DNA of 64,000 nucleotides from DASRDZ01 sp035652335 (GTDB lineage Bacteria; Chloroflexota; Dormibacteria; Aeolococcales; Aeolococcaceae). Every line of letters begins with the position of its first letter. The first letter of the stretch is position 1. This document shows, in pieces, positions 46,617 to 55,076 of this stretch. The notes beneath the pieces are model-generated. The model was not told where the DNA came from and did not search any database. It worked only from the letters and a program-made list of their open reading frames with translations. The stretch is taken from positions 17,993 to 81,992 of the forward strand of contig DASRDZ010000015.1 of assembly GCA_035652335.1 (NCBI GenBank). The letters run 5' to 3'. The position numbers and the translations under genes are program-made.

Positions 46617-46622
46617 AGTCTA
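46617..46622 (-). promoter_or_regulatory. -10 box (TAGACT) of rph-rdgB
   Basis: TAGACT with 9 nt to the rph ATG, again the leaderless spacing. Confidence 0.4.
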
Positions 46623-46639
46623 CGGGGTGGGCGGCGCGG

Positions 46640-46939
46640 TCAGCGGCCCAGGGCGAGCCCGATCGCCGCCCCCGCCCCGGCGCCGAGGGCGACGCCGAGC
46701 GTCTCGCGGAGGAGGTGGATGCGGGGCAGCACCGCCCCGCAGGTGCGGCATCGCCCGCCCAGCGCCAGGAAGCTGAGCAGCGGCACCAGCTCGAACCAAC
46801 GGAGGGTCCGACCGCACCCGTCGCAGCGCGAGCGGCCCGACAGCGAGGCCGCCCAGCCCCGATCGGCCACCACTCCGAAGTAGGAGGCGAGGGTGCCTCC
46901 GAGAGCTGCCCCGAGGAGCGCGATCAGTGCCGTTTCCAC
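46640..46939 (-). CDS. stand-alone N-terminal domain of prepilin peptidase (PilD/GspO)
   Basis: 99 residues. LGAALGGTLASYFG then SRCDGCGRTLRWFELVPLLS and GGRCRTCGAVLP are the N-terminal zinc domain of PilD, with both CxxC pairs. The sequence stops after the second membrane segment; the aspartyl peptidase domain (A24, GxGD) is absent and not found downstream, where rph begins 33 bp on. It may be a truncated remnant, half of a split enzyme, or a separate module. AAGGA lies about 8 nt before the GTG. Divergent from pilT. Confidence 0.75.
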   Translation of the reverse strand: METALIALLGAALGGTLASYFGVVADRGWAASLSGRSRCDGCGRTLRWFELVPLLSFLALGGRCRTCGAVLPRIHLLRETLGVALGAGAGAAIGLALGR

Positions 46940-47013
46940 CCAACTATTCCTTCGCGAATTGTGACATTCGGCCCATATGTGAAGTCTTCCGGGGTGTGGT
47001 TCAATCGACCTCC

Positions 47014-48201
47014 GTGTCTCTCCCGGACAGCCATCTCCGTATCGAACCCCTCCTCGACGCGCTCTTCGACCAGGGGGCGACCGACCTGCACCTGAGTGCC
47101 GGCGCGCCTCCGTCGCTGCGCATCGACGGCCACCTCGCGCCCGCCACCTCGCGGGTGCTCACCCCCGCCGAGACCGAGTCGCTCTGCAACCAGCTGGTCA
47201 ACGACGCAGCCAGGATGACCCTCGAGGAGAAGGGCGCGGTCGACTTCTCGTTCCAGTGGAACGACCGCGGCCGCATCCGTGGCAACGCCTTCAAGCAGCG
47301 CAACTCGCTGGCCATCGCCCTGCGCGCCATCCCGCAGACCATCCCGACCTTCTCGGAGCTGCGGCTTCCCCCGATCGCCGAGCGCCTCGTCGAGCTGCCG
47401 CGCGGACTCATCCTGATGACGGGCCCCACCGGAGCCGGCAAGTCGACCACCCAGGCCTCGATGATCGACTGGATCAACCGCTCGCGGGCCCAGCACGTCA
47501 TCACCGTCGAGGACCCCATCGAGTACCTCCACACCAACCAGCGCTGCATCGTCGACCAGCGCGAGGTGGGCGTGGACACCCCCGACTTCGAGAGCGCCCT
47601 GCGCGCCGCCCTCCGCGAGGACCCCGACGTCCTCCTGGTCGGCGAGCTGCGCGACCTGGAGTCGATCCGCATGGCGCTGACCATCGCGGAGACGGGGCAC
47701 CTGGTCTTCGGGACCCTGCACACCAACGACACCTCGCAGAGCGTCGACCGCATGGTCGACGTCTTCCCGGCCAGCCAGCAGCAGCAGATCCGGGTGCAGC
47801 TGGCGGCGTCGCTGCAGGCGATCCTCTACCAGCAGCTCCTCCCCAAGAAGGGGGGCGGGCTGACCGCGGCCTTCGAGGTCCTGGTGGCGACCCACCCCGT
47901 GCGCAACCTGATCCGGGAGTCGAAGAGCGCCCAGCTGCGCAACGTCATCTCGACGTCGGCGAAGGACGGGATGCAGACCCTGGAGACGTCGCTCAACTAC
48001 CTGATCAACGCGGGCGTGGTCGAGTACGAGGACGCGGTGGCGGTGTCGCTCTACCCGTCGGAGCTGAAGCGGCCGGCGCCGCCCGAACCCGTCGACGGGC
48101 AGACGCAGCAGCGCATCGCCCAAGCACTGTGGAACGCGGAGCATCCCTCGTCGGAGCCTGCGCCGAGGGCGAAACGCGGACAGACCGACCCGGCGCGGTA
48201 G
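47014..48201 (+). CDS. pilT: type IV pilus retraction ATPase PilT
   Basis: 395 residues. DLHLSAGAPPSLRIDGHL at the N-terminus, Walker A MTGPTGAGKSTT, Asp box VEDPIEYLH, Walker B LLVGELRDLESI and the His box FGTLHTNDTSQSVDRMVD define PilT. GTG 47014 gives a normal N-terminus; GTG 46996 or an earlier start would add residues. The C-terminal 50 residues are a polar Pro/Arg tail. Powers pilus retraction at the cytoplasmic membrane; separated from pilB by 7 kb. Confidence 0.94.
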   Translation: MSLPDSHLRIEPLLDALFDQGATDLHLSAGAPPSLRIDGHLAPATSRVLTPAETESLCNQLVNDAARMTLEEKGAVDFSFQWNDRGRIRGNAFKQRNSLAIALRAIPQTIPTFSELRLPPIAERLVELPRGLILMTGPTGAGKSTTQASMIDWINRSRAQHVITVEDPIEYLHTNQRCIVDQREVGVDTPDFESALRAALREDPDVLLVGELRDLESIRMALTIAETGHLVFGTLHTNDTSQSVDRMVDVFPASQQQQIRVQLAASLQAILYQQLLPKKGGGLTAAFEVLVATHPVRNLIRESKSAQLRNVISTSAKDGMQTLETSLNYLINAGVVEYEDAVAVSLYPSELKRPAPPEPVDGQTQQRIAQALWNAEHPSSEPAPRAKRGQTDPAR

Positions 48202-48250
48202 GCTTGAGCCCTGTTGGGGCTTGGTGGCGGGTGTTCGGGAGTCTGTGCCG

Positions 48251-48616
48251 GTGAGCCGTGCCGGGCCGTCTCGGGTTCACTCCCTGCAGCACGTCCGCCT
48301 GCGGGACCTCCTGGCCAACCCCGCCTTCGCCCTGGCGTGGTGGGTCTACGTGCTGGGCTCGGTGGCGGACTGCGTCACCACCTCGATCGCGCTGGCCAAC
48401 GGGCTGCACGAGCGCAACCCCGTGGCACGGACGATCTACCGGGCGGCGGGGATGGACGCGCTGTGGGCGTTCAAGCTCGCCGTGCTGGGGGTGATCCTCT
48501 ACGGGTTGACCTGGCTGCCGCGCCGCGTCGGGTTGGTGTTCGCCGGCGCGCTGGCGGTGACCATCCTGCTCGACGTCAACGCCAACCTCGTGGAGCTGCG
48601 GACGCTGCTGCCCTGA
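48251..48616 (+). CDS. small membrane protein (DUF5658-like)
   Basis: 121 residues, three membrane segments. WWVYVLGSVADCVTTSIALA and HERNPVARTIYRAAGMDALW resemble the conserved Asp-x-x-(T/S)T and E-x-NP signature of the DUF5658 family. Function unknown. GTG 48251 has GGGAG 9 nt upstream. The 3' end overlaps the convergent membrane-protein gene by 118 bp. Confidence 0.6.
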   Translation: MSRAGPSRVHSLQHVRLRDLLANPAFALAWWVYVLGSVADCVTTSIALANGLHERNPVARTIYRAAGMDALWAFKLAVLGVILYGLTWLPRRVGLVFAGALAVTILLDVNANLVELRTLLP

Positions 48617-49797
48617 GTCCTGAGCAGGTCGGTCGCCACCAGGGCGATGACCGCCGCCAGGATGAGGCTCGAGGCGACGCCCTCCACGACGCCGAGGCCG
48701 CTCAGCGGGAGGGTGACCGACCATTCGGCGAGGAAGGTGTCGACGGTGAGGAGCGCGGGCACGGCGGCGCGCCAGGTGAGCGCGCTGCCGGGCCGGCCGA
48801 GCCACCACACGGCGCCGAAGACGTACGGCTCGAACATGTAGTAGGAATGCACCGTCTTCGCCAGCATGGGGAAGCAGGCGGCGGCGATGCACAGAAGTCC
48901 GACCAGGCCCGCCGGGGTGGCGGCCGTGGTGGGGCGCCGCCGGACGACGAGGGTGCACACCACCACCGCGACCGCCAGGCTGAGCCATGCGTCGCCGTGC
49001 TCGACGATCGTCGCCAGCGAGCTGCGATAGAGCGTCACCCAGACCGAGCCGCCCCCGATGGGCAGCTGGCCGCGGTAGGTGACGAGTGAGTGGACGACGT
49101 TGGCGCCGTCGGCGACGAGGAACGGAGCAAGCACGGCGCCGCCGACGCCCACCGCCGAGGCGACGAGTCGCATGCCGCTGCGCGCGCCTCTCCCCCACGC
49201 TGCAAGGACGAGCGGCACGGCGCACGCCAGCGCCGCCGTGCGAGCCAGCAGGGCGAGTCCGAAGGCAACCCCGGCCCCCCCGTCGCGTCGCTGCAGCACC
49301 ATCCGCACGGCGACGAGCAGCAGATAGGTCTCGATGACCTGCTCGACGTGGCCGAAGCCGGCCACCGCGATCCAGAGCACGGGAGCGAGGAGGAAGGCCG
49401 CATACGCTGCCAGCGGCCACTCCAGCTCGCCACGCACGGTCCTGATGATCCCGACGGCCTCGCGAGCGGCCAGGAGCGCCAGACCCGCCGCGAGCACCCC
49501 CACCATCCCGGCGGCGACTCGTGGGTCCGTCCACCCGAGTGCGTTCGCGATCGCGGCCGGCGGAGCCAGCAGGATGACGCTGAGCGGGCCGTTGGCGTCG
49601 GGGTAGGCGTCGACGCCGCGGAACGAGTAGACGGTGAGGAGATGCCCGTGGGCCGCCGACTGGGCTGCGGGCCAGAAGAAGAAGTCGAGGTCCGTCCTGG
49701 TGCCGTGCATCACCAGCGGGCTCAGCGCCCAGGCCGCCACGTACATGGCGACCACGGCGGCGCCCGCCACAGTGGTGCCGCGCGGGCGGTGGATCAT
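48499..49797 (-). CDS. polytopic membrane protein, glycosyltransferase-like
   Basis: 432 residues with about ten membrane helices. The layout, an Asp-rich first loop (THGTRTDLDFFFW-like region with RTDLDFF), long hydrophobic helices and a cytoplasmic basic tail, resembles GT39/GT87-type polyprenyl-phosphate-sugar transferases, but no diagnostic motif is certain. Lies next to the pilin genes, so pilin or surface glycosylation is a possibility. Its last 40 residues (Ser/Thr/Arg-rich) lie in the overlap with the convergent gene. Confidence 0.5.
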   Translation of the reverse strand: MIHRPRGTTVAGAAVVAMYVAAWALSPLVMHGTRTDLDFFFWPAAQSAAHGHLLTVYSFRGVDAYPDANGPLSVILLAPPAAIANALGWTDPRVAAGMVGVLAAGLALLAAREAVGIIRTVRGELEWPLAAYAAFLLAPVLWIAVAGFGHVEQVIETYLLLVAVRMVLQRRDGGAGVAFGLALLARTAALACAVPLVLAAWGRGARSGMRLVASAVGVGGAVLAPFLVADGANVVHSLVTYRGQLPIGGGSVWVTLYRSSLATIVEHGDAWLSLAVAVVVCTLVVRRRPTTAATPAGLVGLLCIAAACFPMLAKTVHSYYMFEPYVFGAVWWLGRPGSALTWRAAVPALLTVDTFLAEWSVTLPLSGLGVVEGVASSLILAAVIALVATDLLRTQGSSVRSSTRLALTSSRMVTASAPANTNPTRRGSQVNP

Positions 49798-49805
49798 CGC
49801 GCCAC

Positions 49806-50147
49806 TCAGGAACAGAGGGAGCTGGTCACGGTGCCGGCTCCATCGGAGTTCATGTTCACGGTGCCCAGGTCGGTCGGCGCCGAGTGCAGATAGGTCGGCA
49901 CGAGGCTGTCCAGGTCCGGGGCATACGAGCCGTTCGCGAAGTGGTAGGCGTCGGCGGCCGACTGGGCGCTCTCCAGGTCGGTCTTGCACGCCGCGCTGGA
50001 GCCGCGATTGGTCACTCCGGTGACGTTGAAGGCCACGATCGCCGCCAGGATGGCCAGCACGGCGATGACGACGAGAAGTTCGATGAGAGTAAAGCCCGTC
50101 TCCGATCTCCGGCGGAACCGAGCATGGCAGAAACGCGGGGGATTCAT
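49806..50147 (-). CDS. type IV major pilin-like protein (paralogue 1)
   Basis: 113 residues. Class III signal with cleavage in ETG/FTLIELLVVIAVLAI, Glu at mature position 5, then AAIVAFNVTGVTNRGSSAAC. C-terminal domain small, with a disulfide-capable Cys pair (AAC and SSLCS). Conserved with the next two genes over the first 50 mature residues. The proline-rich NGSYAPDLDSLVPTYL motif is the actinobacterial/PilE-type pilin loop. Last of the pilus operon; followed by the membrane protein gene. Confidence 0.92.
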   Translation of the reverse strand: MNPPRFCHARFRRRSETGFTLIELLVVIAVLAILAAIVAFNVTGVTNRGSSAACKTDLESAQSAADAYHFANGSYAPDLDSLVPTYLHSAPTDLGTVNMNSDGAGTVTSSLCS

Positions 50148-50179
50148 GCTCCTACTTCACCCCTGATGTCTGATGGCTC

Positions 50180-50211
50180 AGGAGCCCGGCGATCCGCTCG
50201 CCGGGTCTCCT
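50180..50211. terminator. strong hairpin between pilin genes
   Basis: AGGAGCCCGGCGA (50180-50192) pairs with TCGCCGGGTCTCCT (50198-50211) with one bulged base and a 5-nt loop. There is no T-run in either direction. It lies after the second pilin gene and before the third in transcription order, so it may lower read-through or protect the upstream mRNA. Confidence 0.45.
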
Positions 50212-50236
50212 GCCGAAGTCCTGTGCTGCCGCCTAC

Positions 50237-50596
50237 TCAGCTGCAGGTGTTGGTCACTGTCCCGCTGGCGTCGATGGCCCACGTCTGGCCATCGTCCGGC
50301 CAGGTGTGCACGTAGGCCGGCGCCAGCTTGCTCGAGTCGAGGTTCTCGCCGCCCGCACCATCGGCGGTGGCATAGCTGCCCTTGTCGCCCTTGTAGGCGT
50401 CGCTCGCACTCTGGACCGTCTTCAAATCGGTCACGCAGGCCGAGCTGGCGCCGCGGTTGGTCACGCCGGTGACGTTGAAGATGACGATCGCGGCCAGGAT
50501 GGCCAGCACCGCGATGACGACCAGGAGCTCGATCAGGGTGAAGCCCGATTCACTCCGCCGTCCCGGGCGCTGTGCACGGTTGACAAACCGTTCCAT
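50237..50596 (-). CDS. type IV major pilin-like protein (paralogue 2)
   Basis: 119 residues. Leader MERFVNRAQRPGRRSESG, cleavage before FTLIELLVV, Glu5, then IVIFNVTGVTNRGASSAC. C-terminal half has DLKTVQSASDAYKGDKGSYA and PAYVHTWPDDGQTWAIDASG, ending TCS; the two Cys likely form the D-region disulfide. Near-identical N-terminus to its neighbours shows recent duplication. Confidence 0.93.
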   Translation of the reverse strand: MERFVNRAQRPGRRSESGFTLIELLVVIAVLAILAAIVIFNVTGVTNRGASSACVTDLKTVQSASDAYKGDKGSYATADGAGGENLDSSKLAPAYVHTWPDDGQTWAIDASGTVTNTCS

Positions 50597-50703
50597 GGGT
50601 GGTGTCTCTCCCATCTGACGAAAGGTCGGTGAATGCGACCCAGAGAGGAGCCGGGGCGTCCACAGACACCCGGCGCTTCTCAGGTGCGATGGCGGGTCGG
50701 GGG

Positions 50704-51054
50704 TTACGGGCAGGTGGTGGTGACCGTTCCGCCGGCGTTGATCGCCCAGGTCTTCTCGCTCGGCCACGTGTGCAGGTACGTGGGCGCGAGCTTCGACGAG
50801 TCGAGCGTGACGCCGTCGACCAGAAGCGCGTAGCTCCCCGTGTCGTTCTTGTACGCGTCGCTTGCCGTCTGGACGCTCTTGAGGTCTGTGACGCAGGCTG
50901 AGCTCGACCCGCGGTTGGTCACACCGGTGACGTTGAAGATGACGATGGCCGCCAGGATGGCGAGCACCGCGATCACGACCAGCAGCTCGATGAGGGTGAA
51001 GCCCTGCTCACCGTTGCGGCGCTGCCGCGTTGCCCTGTTGATCAGTCGTTCCAT
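50704..51054 (-). CDS. type IV major pilin-like protein (paralogue 3)
   Basis: 116 residues. Leader MERLINRATRQRRNGEQG, cleaved before FTLIELLVV, Glu5. Variable part LKSVQTASDAYKNDTGSYAL and PTYLHTWPSEKTWAINAGG, with C-terminal TTTCP. Closest to paralogue 2 by eye. AGGAG 10 nt before the ATG, a good ribosome-binding site, consistent with high expression. Confidence 0.93.
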   Translation of the reverse strand: MERLINRATRQRRNGEQGFTLIELLVVIAVLAILAAIVIFNVTGVTNRGSSSACVTDLKSVQTASDAYKNDTGSYALLVDGVTLDSSKLAPTYLHTWPSEKTWAINAGGTVTTTCP

Positions 51055-51186
51055 GGTTCGTTTGCTCCTGCTGTTCTGGGCGGATGGTGTTCCGCTTTCC
51101 TTCTGATGGATGTCTGGGAGATGGGGTCGGCCCCGGGTAGATCCGTCTCTCACGCCCCCCGTTGGCGCCGGCGCTCGGCCTCGGTC

Positions 51187-51202
51187 GCGCGACGCGTCGC
51201 GC
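51187..51202. repeat. 16-bp perfect palindrome after the PilX-like gene
   Basis: GCGCGACGCGTCGCGC, 16 bp downstream of the stop of the minor-pilin-like gene and ahead of the first major pilin. May form a hairpin separating minor- and major-pilin transcripts; no T-run. Confidence 0.4.
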
Positions 51203-51217
51203 ACGGACGTGGAGAGG

Positions 51218-52705
51218 TCACGGCTTGTAGTTGAAGGCCACGACGCCGCTCAGCGACCCGGTCCCGCATTGCGACTGGACGATCGCCCGCCCGGTCGAGC
51301 TGGTCGCACCGGTGGTGCCGCTCACAGCGGAATCGAAGACGCCGCACGTCGCGGTGTTGACGCCCGGGATGCTGCCTGAGAGCGAGAGGCCCGATCCGAT
51401 GTGCCCGCTGATCTGCATCTGCAGCGAGTTCACCACCAGGCGCCCGGTGATCGTGGCGGTGCCGTTGCCGCCGAGGGACGCCCCGGCACCGTGCAGATCG
51501 ATGCTCCCGGAGATGCCCCCGCCCTGGCCCTGGCTGATGAATGCGCACTTGTTGCCGTTGCCCGGGCACTGGCTCAGGTCCGGATCGACGAGCCCCGTGT
51601 CGGCGAGGATCGAGAGGCTCTCGGTCTGGCCACCGATGGTGTGGGTGTACTGGGCGGACCCCGGTGCGGTGATGTTGGCGCTCCCCTGGCCGCCGAGGTT
51701 GATCGAGCCGCCGCTGGTGCCGGCGGCGCAGAGCGTCCCGCTCGGGCCGTAGCCCGCGCAGGTCAGGAACAGCGTCACGGCGGTCCCCGTCAGGTTCGCC
51801 TGGCCGCTCAGGGTCAGCGGTCCCGTGAAGGCGTAGACGCCGGTCGCCATCGTCACGTTTGCGTTCGTCTTGATGTCGAGTGATGACCACAGTCCGGCGC
51901 TGACGGTCACGTTCCCGCTGGTGAGGCTGACCGAGCAGCCGTTGGCCGCGCTCCACGACGAGCCGGTGCCCGCTGTGCCGCAGGCCTTCGCACCGCTGCC
52001 CGTGTTGATGGTCGGCTTGCCGGTCGCCGCCGGCGACGGCGGGCCGAAGTAGGACGTCGATCCCACCGTTGCCAGCGGATCGGTGATCGCGGGGGCGAAG
52101 CTGGTGGCGGCCGGCGAGCACGTGCACCGGCCGGCGTAGGTCGCGCCGTTGAGGAAGCGGATGTGGGTGCTGGCGGTCGGATTCGCCGTGATCGAGCTCC
52201 CACTGCTGATGCTGCCGTTGACATAGATGTCGCCGCCGCTGGTGGTGAGGTCCGTGCCGCAACCGTTGCCACAGCTCAGGTTGAGCACGACGTTGGACGG
52301 GTTGGTCGGCGAGGGGTTGAGGTTGAGCACGCAGAGGATGCAGTTGGTGCCGGGCACCGTGCCCCCCGTGCCACCGCTCCCCCCGGAGCTGCCGGGGTTG
52401 CAGCCGTTCACCGTGTAGGAGGCCTTGTCGTTGTTCTGCATGGTCACCGTGCCGGTGTTCCCCGCGGCGCAGATCAGGGAGACGTCGGTCCGGCCCGCGT
52501 CCGCCGCGGCCAGCGCGGCGCCCCCCTCGGCGCTCGAATCGGTCACCGCCGTCGACTCGGTGCGGACGTGCTGCAGGTTGCTCACGTCGGCCACCCGCAG
52601 CATGGCGACGACCACGACACCGAAGAAGGCGACGAAGGCGAGCGCCATGATCAGCGTCTGCCCATGCTCCCGGCTCCGCCGCGCGAACGGCCTGTTGCTC
52701 AGCAT
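51218..52705 (-). CDS. PilX-like exported/minor pilin protein with beta-helix-like body
   Basis: 495 residues. An N-terminal membrane helix (EHGQTLIMALAFVAFFGVVV) without the FTLIE cleavage motif resembles PilX/TadG-type helices. The long Gly/Ser/Thr/Asn-rich body (about 100-490) has repeated short beta motifs (GGDIYVNGSI, NVTVSAGLW, ITGRLVVNSLQMQISGHI) and about 14 Cys, as in DUF7305-type pilus proteins. The start overlaps the preceding gene by 7 bp. A tip or adhesive minor component is plausible. Confidence 0.7.
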   Translation of the reverse strand: MLSNRPFARRSREHGQTLIMALAFVAFFGVVVVAMLRVADVSNLQHVRTESTAVTDSSAEGGAALAAADAGRTDVSLICAAGNTGTVTMQNNDKASYTVNGCNPGSSGGSGGTGGTVPGTNCILCVLNLNPSPTNPSNVVLNLSCGNGCGTDLTTSGGDIYVNGSISSGSSITANPTASTHIRFLNGATYAGRCTCSPAATSFAPAITDPLATVGSTSYFGPPSPAATGKPTINTGSGAKACGTAGTGSSWSAANGCSVSLTSGNVTVSAGLWSSLDIKTNANVTMATGVYAFTGPLTLSGQANLTGTAVTLFLTCAGYGPSGTLCAAGTSGGSINLGGQGSANITAPGSAQYTHTIGGQTESLSILADTGLVDPDLSQCPGNGNKCAFISQGQGGGISGSIDLHGAGASLGGNGTATITGRLVVNSLQMQISGHIGSGLSLSGSIPGVNTATCGVFDSAVSGTTGATSSTGRAIVQSQCGTGSLSGVVAFNYKP

Positions 52706-53370
52706 GGGCTGCCTCCGCTGGTGATCGCCGCCGCCTGACCGGCCGGGTCGGTGGCGACGGGATGAAGCGTCAGGGTCTGCGACGGCGGGTTGCTCAGGCC
52801 CGTGGACGTGATCGAGACCGTCAGTGCGCGCACCCACAGGTACGCCTCGCCCGGCGGCTTGGCAGTGGAGACGGCTCCGACGGCGACAGTGACCGGGTTG
52901 GTGCTGGTCAGAGACACGAGCGAGAGCGGGCTGACGACTCCCGCCTGATACTCGGTTCGCTTGGCGGTCACGCCGCTTCCGATCACGTAGTCGGCGACGT
53001 GGCACGTCGAGTCCGAGACCTGGGGCCAGCCGAAGCACAGATCGCTGAGCGGGCACGAGACCAGGCCGAACTTGCTCGCGGTGCAGCTTCCGAACTGGTT
53101 GGTCGGACCGCCCGGAGGAACCTGGATGCACGATGCGCGTGCCCCGTCCCGCCCCAGATCCTCTTCCAGGATCGAGAGGTTGTACGACGCGAGCAGGCGC
53201 GTCTGGGGACCGCCCGGCCGCAGCGTCGCGTAGCCCACCGAGAACATCGTCCCGATGGCTCCCCCGATGATGCCCAGGATGGCCACCGAGACGAGGAGCT
53301 CGATGAGCGTGAGACCGTGCTCACCCGCGCGTCGCGTGCGCGCCGCCCGCGCCGTTCGCAGCCTCGTCAT
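52699..53370 (-). CDS. minor prepilin (PilW/PulJ-like)
   Basis: 223 residues. Leader RTRRAGEHG, cleavage before LTLIELLVSVAILGIIGG, Glu5, Met-containing helix IGTMFSVGY. The C-terminal domain (about 40-223) has four to five Cys and no recognised fold. PilW/PulJ-type proteins start the pilus. ATGA overlap with the next gene. Confidence 0.85.
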   Translation of the reverse strand: MTRLRTARAARTRRAGEHGLTLIELLVSVAILGIIGGAIGTMFSVGYATLRPGGPQTRLLASYNLSILEEDLGRDGARASCIQVPPGGPTNQFGSCTASKFGLVSCPLSDLCFGWPQVSDSTCHVADYVIGSGVTAKRTEYQAGVVSPLSLVSLTSTNPVTVAVGAVSTAKPPGEAYLWVRALTVSITSTGLSNPPSQTLTLHPVATDPAGQAAAITSGGSPC

Positions 53371-53858
53371 GACGCGCTCTTCCAGATCGTTCGCGTCAGC
53401 GTTCGGCTGCCGTTGGCCACGAACAGCGTGAGCTCCTGCACACCCCAGTCACACGTGTGCGTGGAGTCGCAGGTGTTCGCGGTGACGCAATATTGAATGG
53501 GCGCCACCGGAACGCTGTTGCGGGCCCCGGCCGTGGACAGCGTGACCGCCGAGACGCCCCACGAGGTCACACCCGTGGCGGGCAGGGCCGGCATCTTGCT
53601 GGACGGGTAGTCCGTGGTCTTGGCGCAGAGCTTGTAGGTGAGGCCACTCGCCGACGAGTCGCGGACGTAGTCGGAGAGCTGCCGCATGGCGACCTGGAGC
53701 TGCGCCTGGTCCTGGCTGATGCCGGCGATCTTCTGGCTCTGCGCCAGCGACCCGCCGATGCCCACGATGGCCACGGTCATGATCGCGATGGTCACGATCA
53801 TCTCGATGAGCGTGAGCCCCCGCTCGTTCCGGTGCCGGCTGCGGCGCGGACGGTGCAT
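53367..53858 (-). CDS. minor prepilin (PilV/GspI-like)
   Basis: 163 residues. Leader HRPRRSRHRNERG, cleavage before LTLIEMIVTIAIMTVAIVG, Glu5. Body with Cys pairs (KLCAKT, QYCVTANTCDSTHTCDWG). Starts at ATG 53858 which overlaps the pilC stop (TGATG). Third of the minor pilin set that would form the pilus tip complex. Confidence 0.85.
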   Translation of the reverse strand: MHRPRRSRHRNERGLTLIEMIVTIAIMTVAIVGIGGSLAQSQKIAGISQDQAQLQVAMRQLSDYVRDSSASGLTYKLCAKTTDYPSSKMPALPATGVTSWGVSAVTLSTAGARNSVPVAPIQYCVTANTCDSTHTCDWGVQELTLFVANGSRTLTRTIWKSAS

Positions 53859-55063
53859 CAATGCACTCCGTTGGCCAGCGAGTAGATGGAGGTGACCATG
53901 GTCACCGCGACGAAGCCGACGAGAAGCCCGACGAAGACGATGAGCATGGGCTCGAGCATCCCCGTCAGCCGCTTGATGCGATAGTCGAGCTCTTCCTCGT
54001 TCATGTCGGCGGCCTGGATCAGGTTCGTGTCCAGGGTGCCGGTCTCCTCGCCGACCCGCACGAGCTGCGTCACCGCCGGCGAGAACACCTTGGTGGTGGC
54101 GAGGGGATGGGAGAGACCCTCACCTGCCGCGATCGAGGTGCCCACCGCCGCCAGCGAGCGCCGGTACACACGGTTGTGCACGTTGCTGAGCACGACCCCG
54201 TAGGTCTGACTCATCGGCACACCGGCGGCCAGCATGTCGCCGAGGGTCCGGCAGAAGCGCTCGGTGGTCATCGTCTTGATCAGGGGCGAGAAGAGCGGGA
54301 GATGCAGCACGAGCCGGTCGATGAAGAGGCGCCCGGCATCCTGGCGGAGTGCGTACCACGCGGCCAGGATGGCGGCGACGACGCCCAACCCGATCCACAG
54401 GTAGTGGGCGGTGATGAAGGCCGAGAGGTTGAGCAGCCCGTTGAGGATGCCCGGCGTGTTCACGTTGAGCGACGCGTAGAGATCCTTGAACCTCGGCAGC
54501 ACGAACACCACCATGCCCACCGCGATGACGATGGCCAGCGAGGCGATGATCGCCGGATAGGTCATCGCGGCGCGAATCCGCTGGCGAGCGGCCGCCTCGC
54601 GCTCCAGGTGGCGTGCCGCCTGGCGGAGCACCTTGTCGAGCGCCCCGGTCTCCTCCGCCGAGCGGACCATGTCGATGACGATGGTCGGGAACACCAGCGG
54701 ATGGCTGGCGAAGGCGTCGCTGAGGCGCATGCCGCGCTCCAGCTCGGTGACGACGTTGACGTAGGTCTCGCGCAGCAGCTTGCTGTGCGCCTCCTCCGCG
54801 AAGGTGCGCATCGCGGTCGTGACCGGGACGCCGACGGCGACGAAGGATGCGAGCTGGCGGCAGAACAGGACGATGTCGCGGGACTTGACCTTGGGCTGGA
54901 GCTTGAACCAGTCGTACCACTTCGCGCCGGACGCCGACACCGTGGACACGCGGAGGTCACGGGCGAGCAGCGCGGCCCGCACGTCCTCAGGATGCGCCGC
55001 CTGCATCACGCCCTCGACGTAGGAGCCGTCGCCGGCCAGAGCCCTGTACTTGTACACCTGCAT
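53858..55063 (-). CDS. pilC: type IV pilus inner-membrane platform protein PilC
   Basis: 401 residues, two T2SF domains (about 70-195 and 275-395) with three membrane helices. MQVYKYRALAGDGSYVEG start; FCRQLASFVAVGVPV and FCRTLGDMLAAGVPMSQTYG are the paired family motifs; RVGEETGTLDTNL and the C-terminal VGLLVGFVAVTMVTSIY helix complete it. Platform for PilB; 13 bp after the pilB stop. Confidence 0.95.
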   Translation of the reverse strand: MQVYKYRALAGDGSYVEGVMQAAHPEDVRAALLARDLRVSTVSASGAKWYDWFKLQPKVKSRDIVLFCRQLASFVAVGVPVTTAMRTFAEEAHSKLLRETYVNVVTELERGMRLSDAFASHPLVFPTIVIDMVRSAEETGALDKVLRQAARHLEREAAARQRIRAAMTYPAIIASLAIVIAVGMVVFVLPRFKDLYASLNVNTPGILNGLLNLSAFITAHYLWIGLGVVAAILAAWYALRQDAGRLFIDRLVLHLPLFSPLIKTMTTERFCRTLGDMLAAGVPMSQTYGVVLSNVHNRVYRRSLAAVGTSIAAGEGLSHPLATTKVFSPAVTQLVRVGEETGTLDTNLIQAADMNEEELDYRIKRLTGMLEPMLIVFVGLLVGFVAVTMVTSIYSLANGVH

Positions 55064-55076
55064 GGTCGTCCGTTCC

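Noticed and set aside
49806..53858. Type II secretion pseudopilins instead of type IV pili
   Set aside because: pilT (retraction ATPase) is present and the pilins are short with C-terminal Cys pairs; no gspD/C/L genes are found. A related DNA-uptake pseudopilus cannot be excluded.
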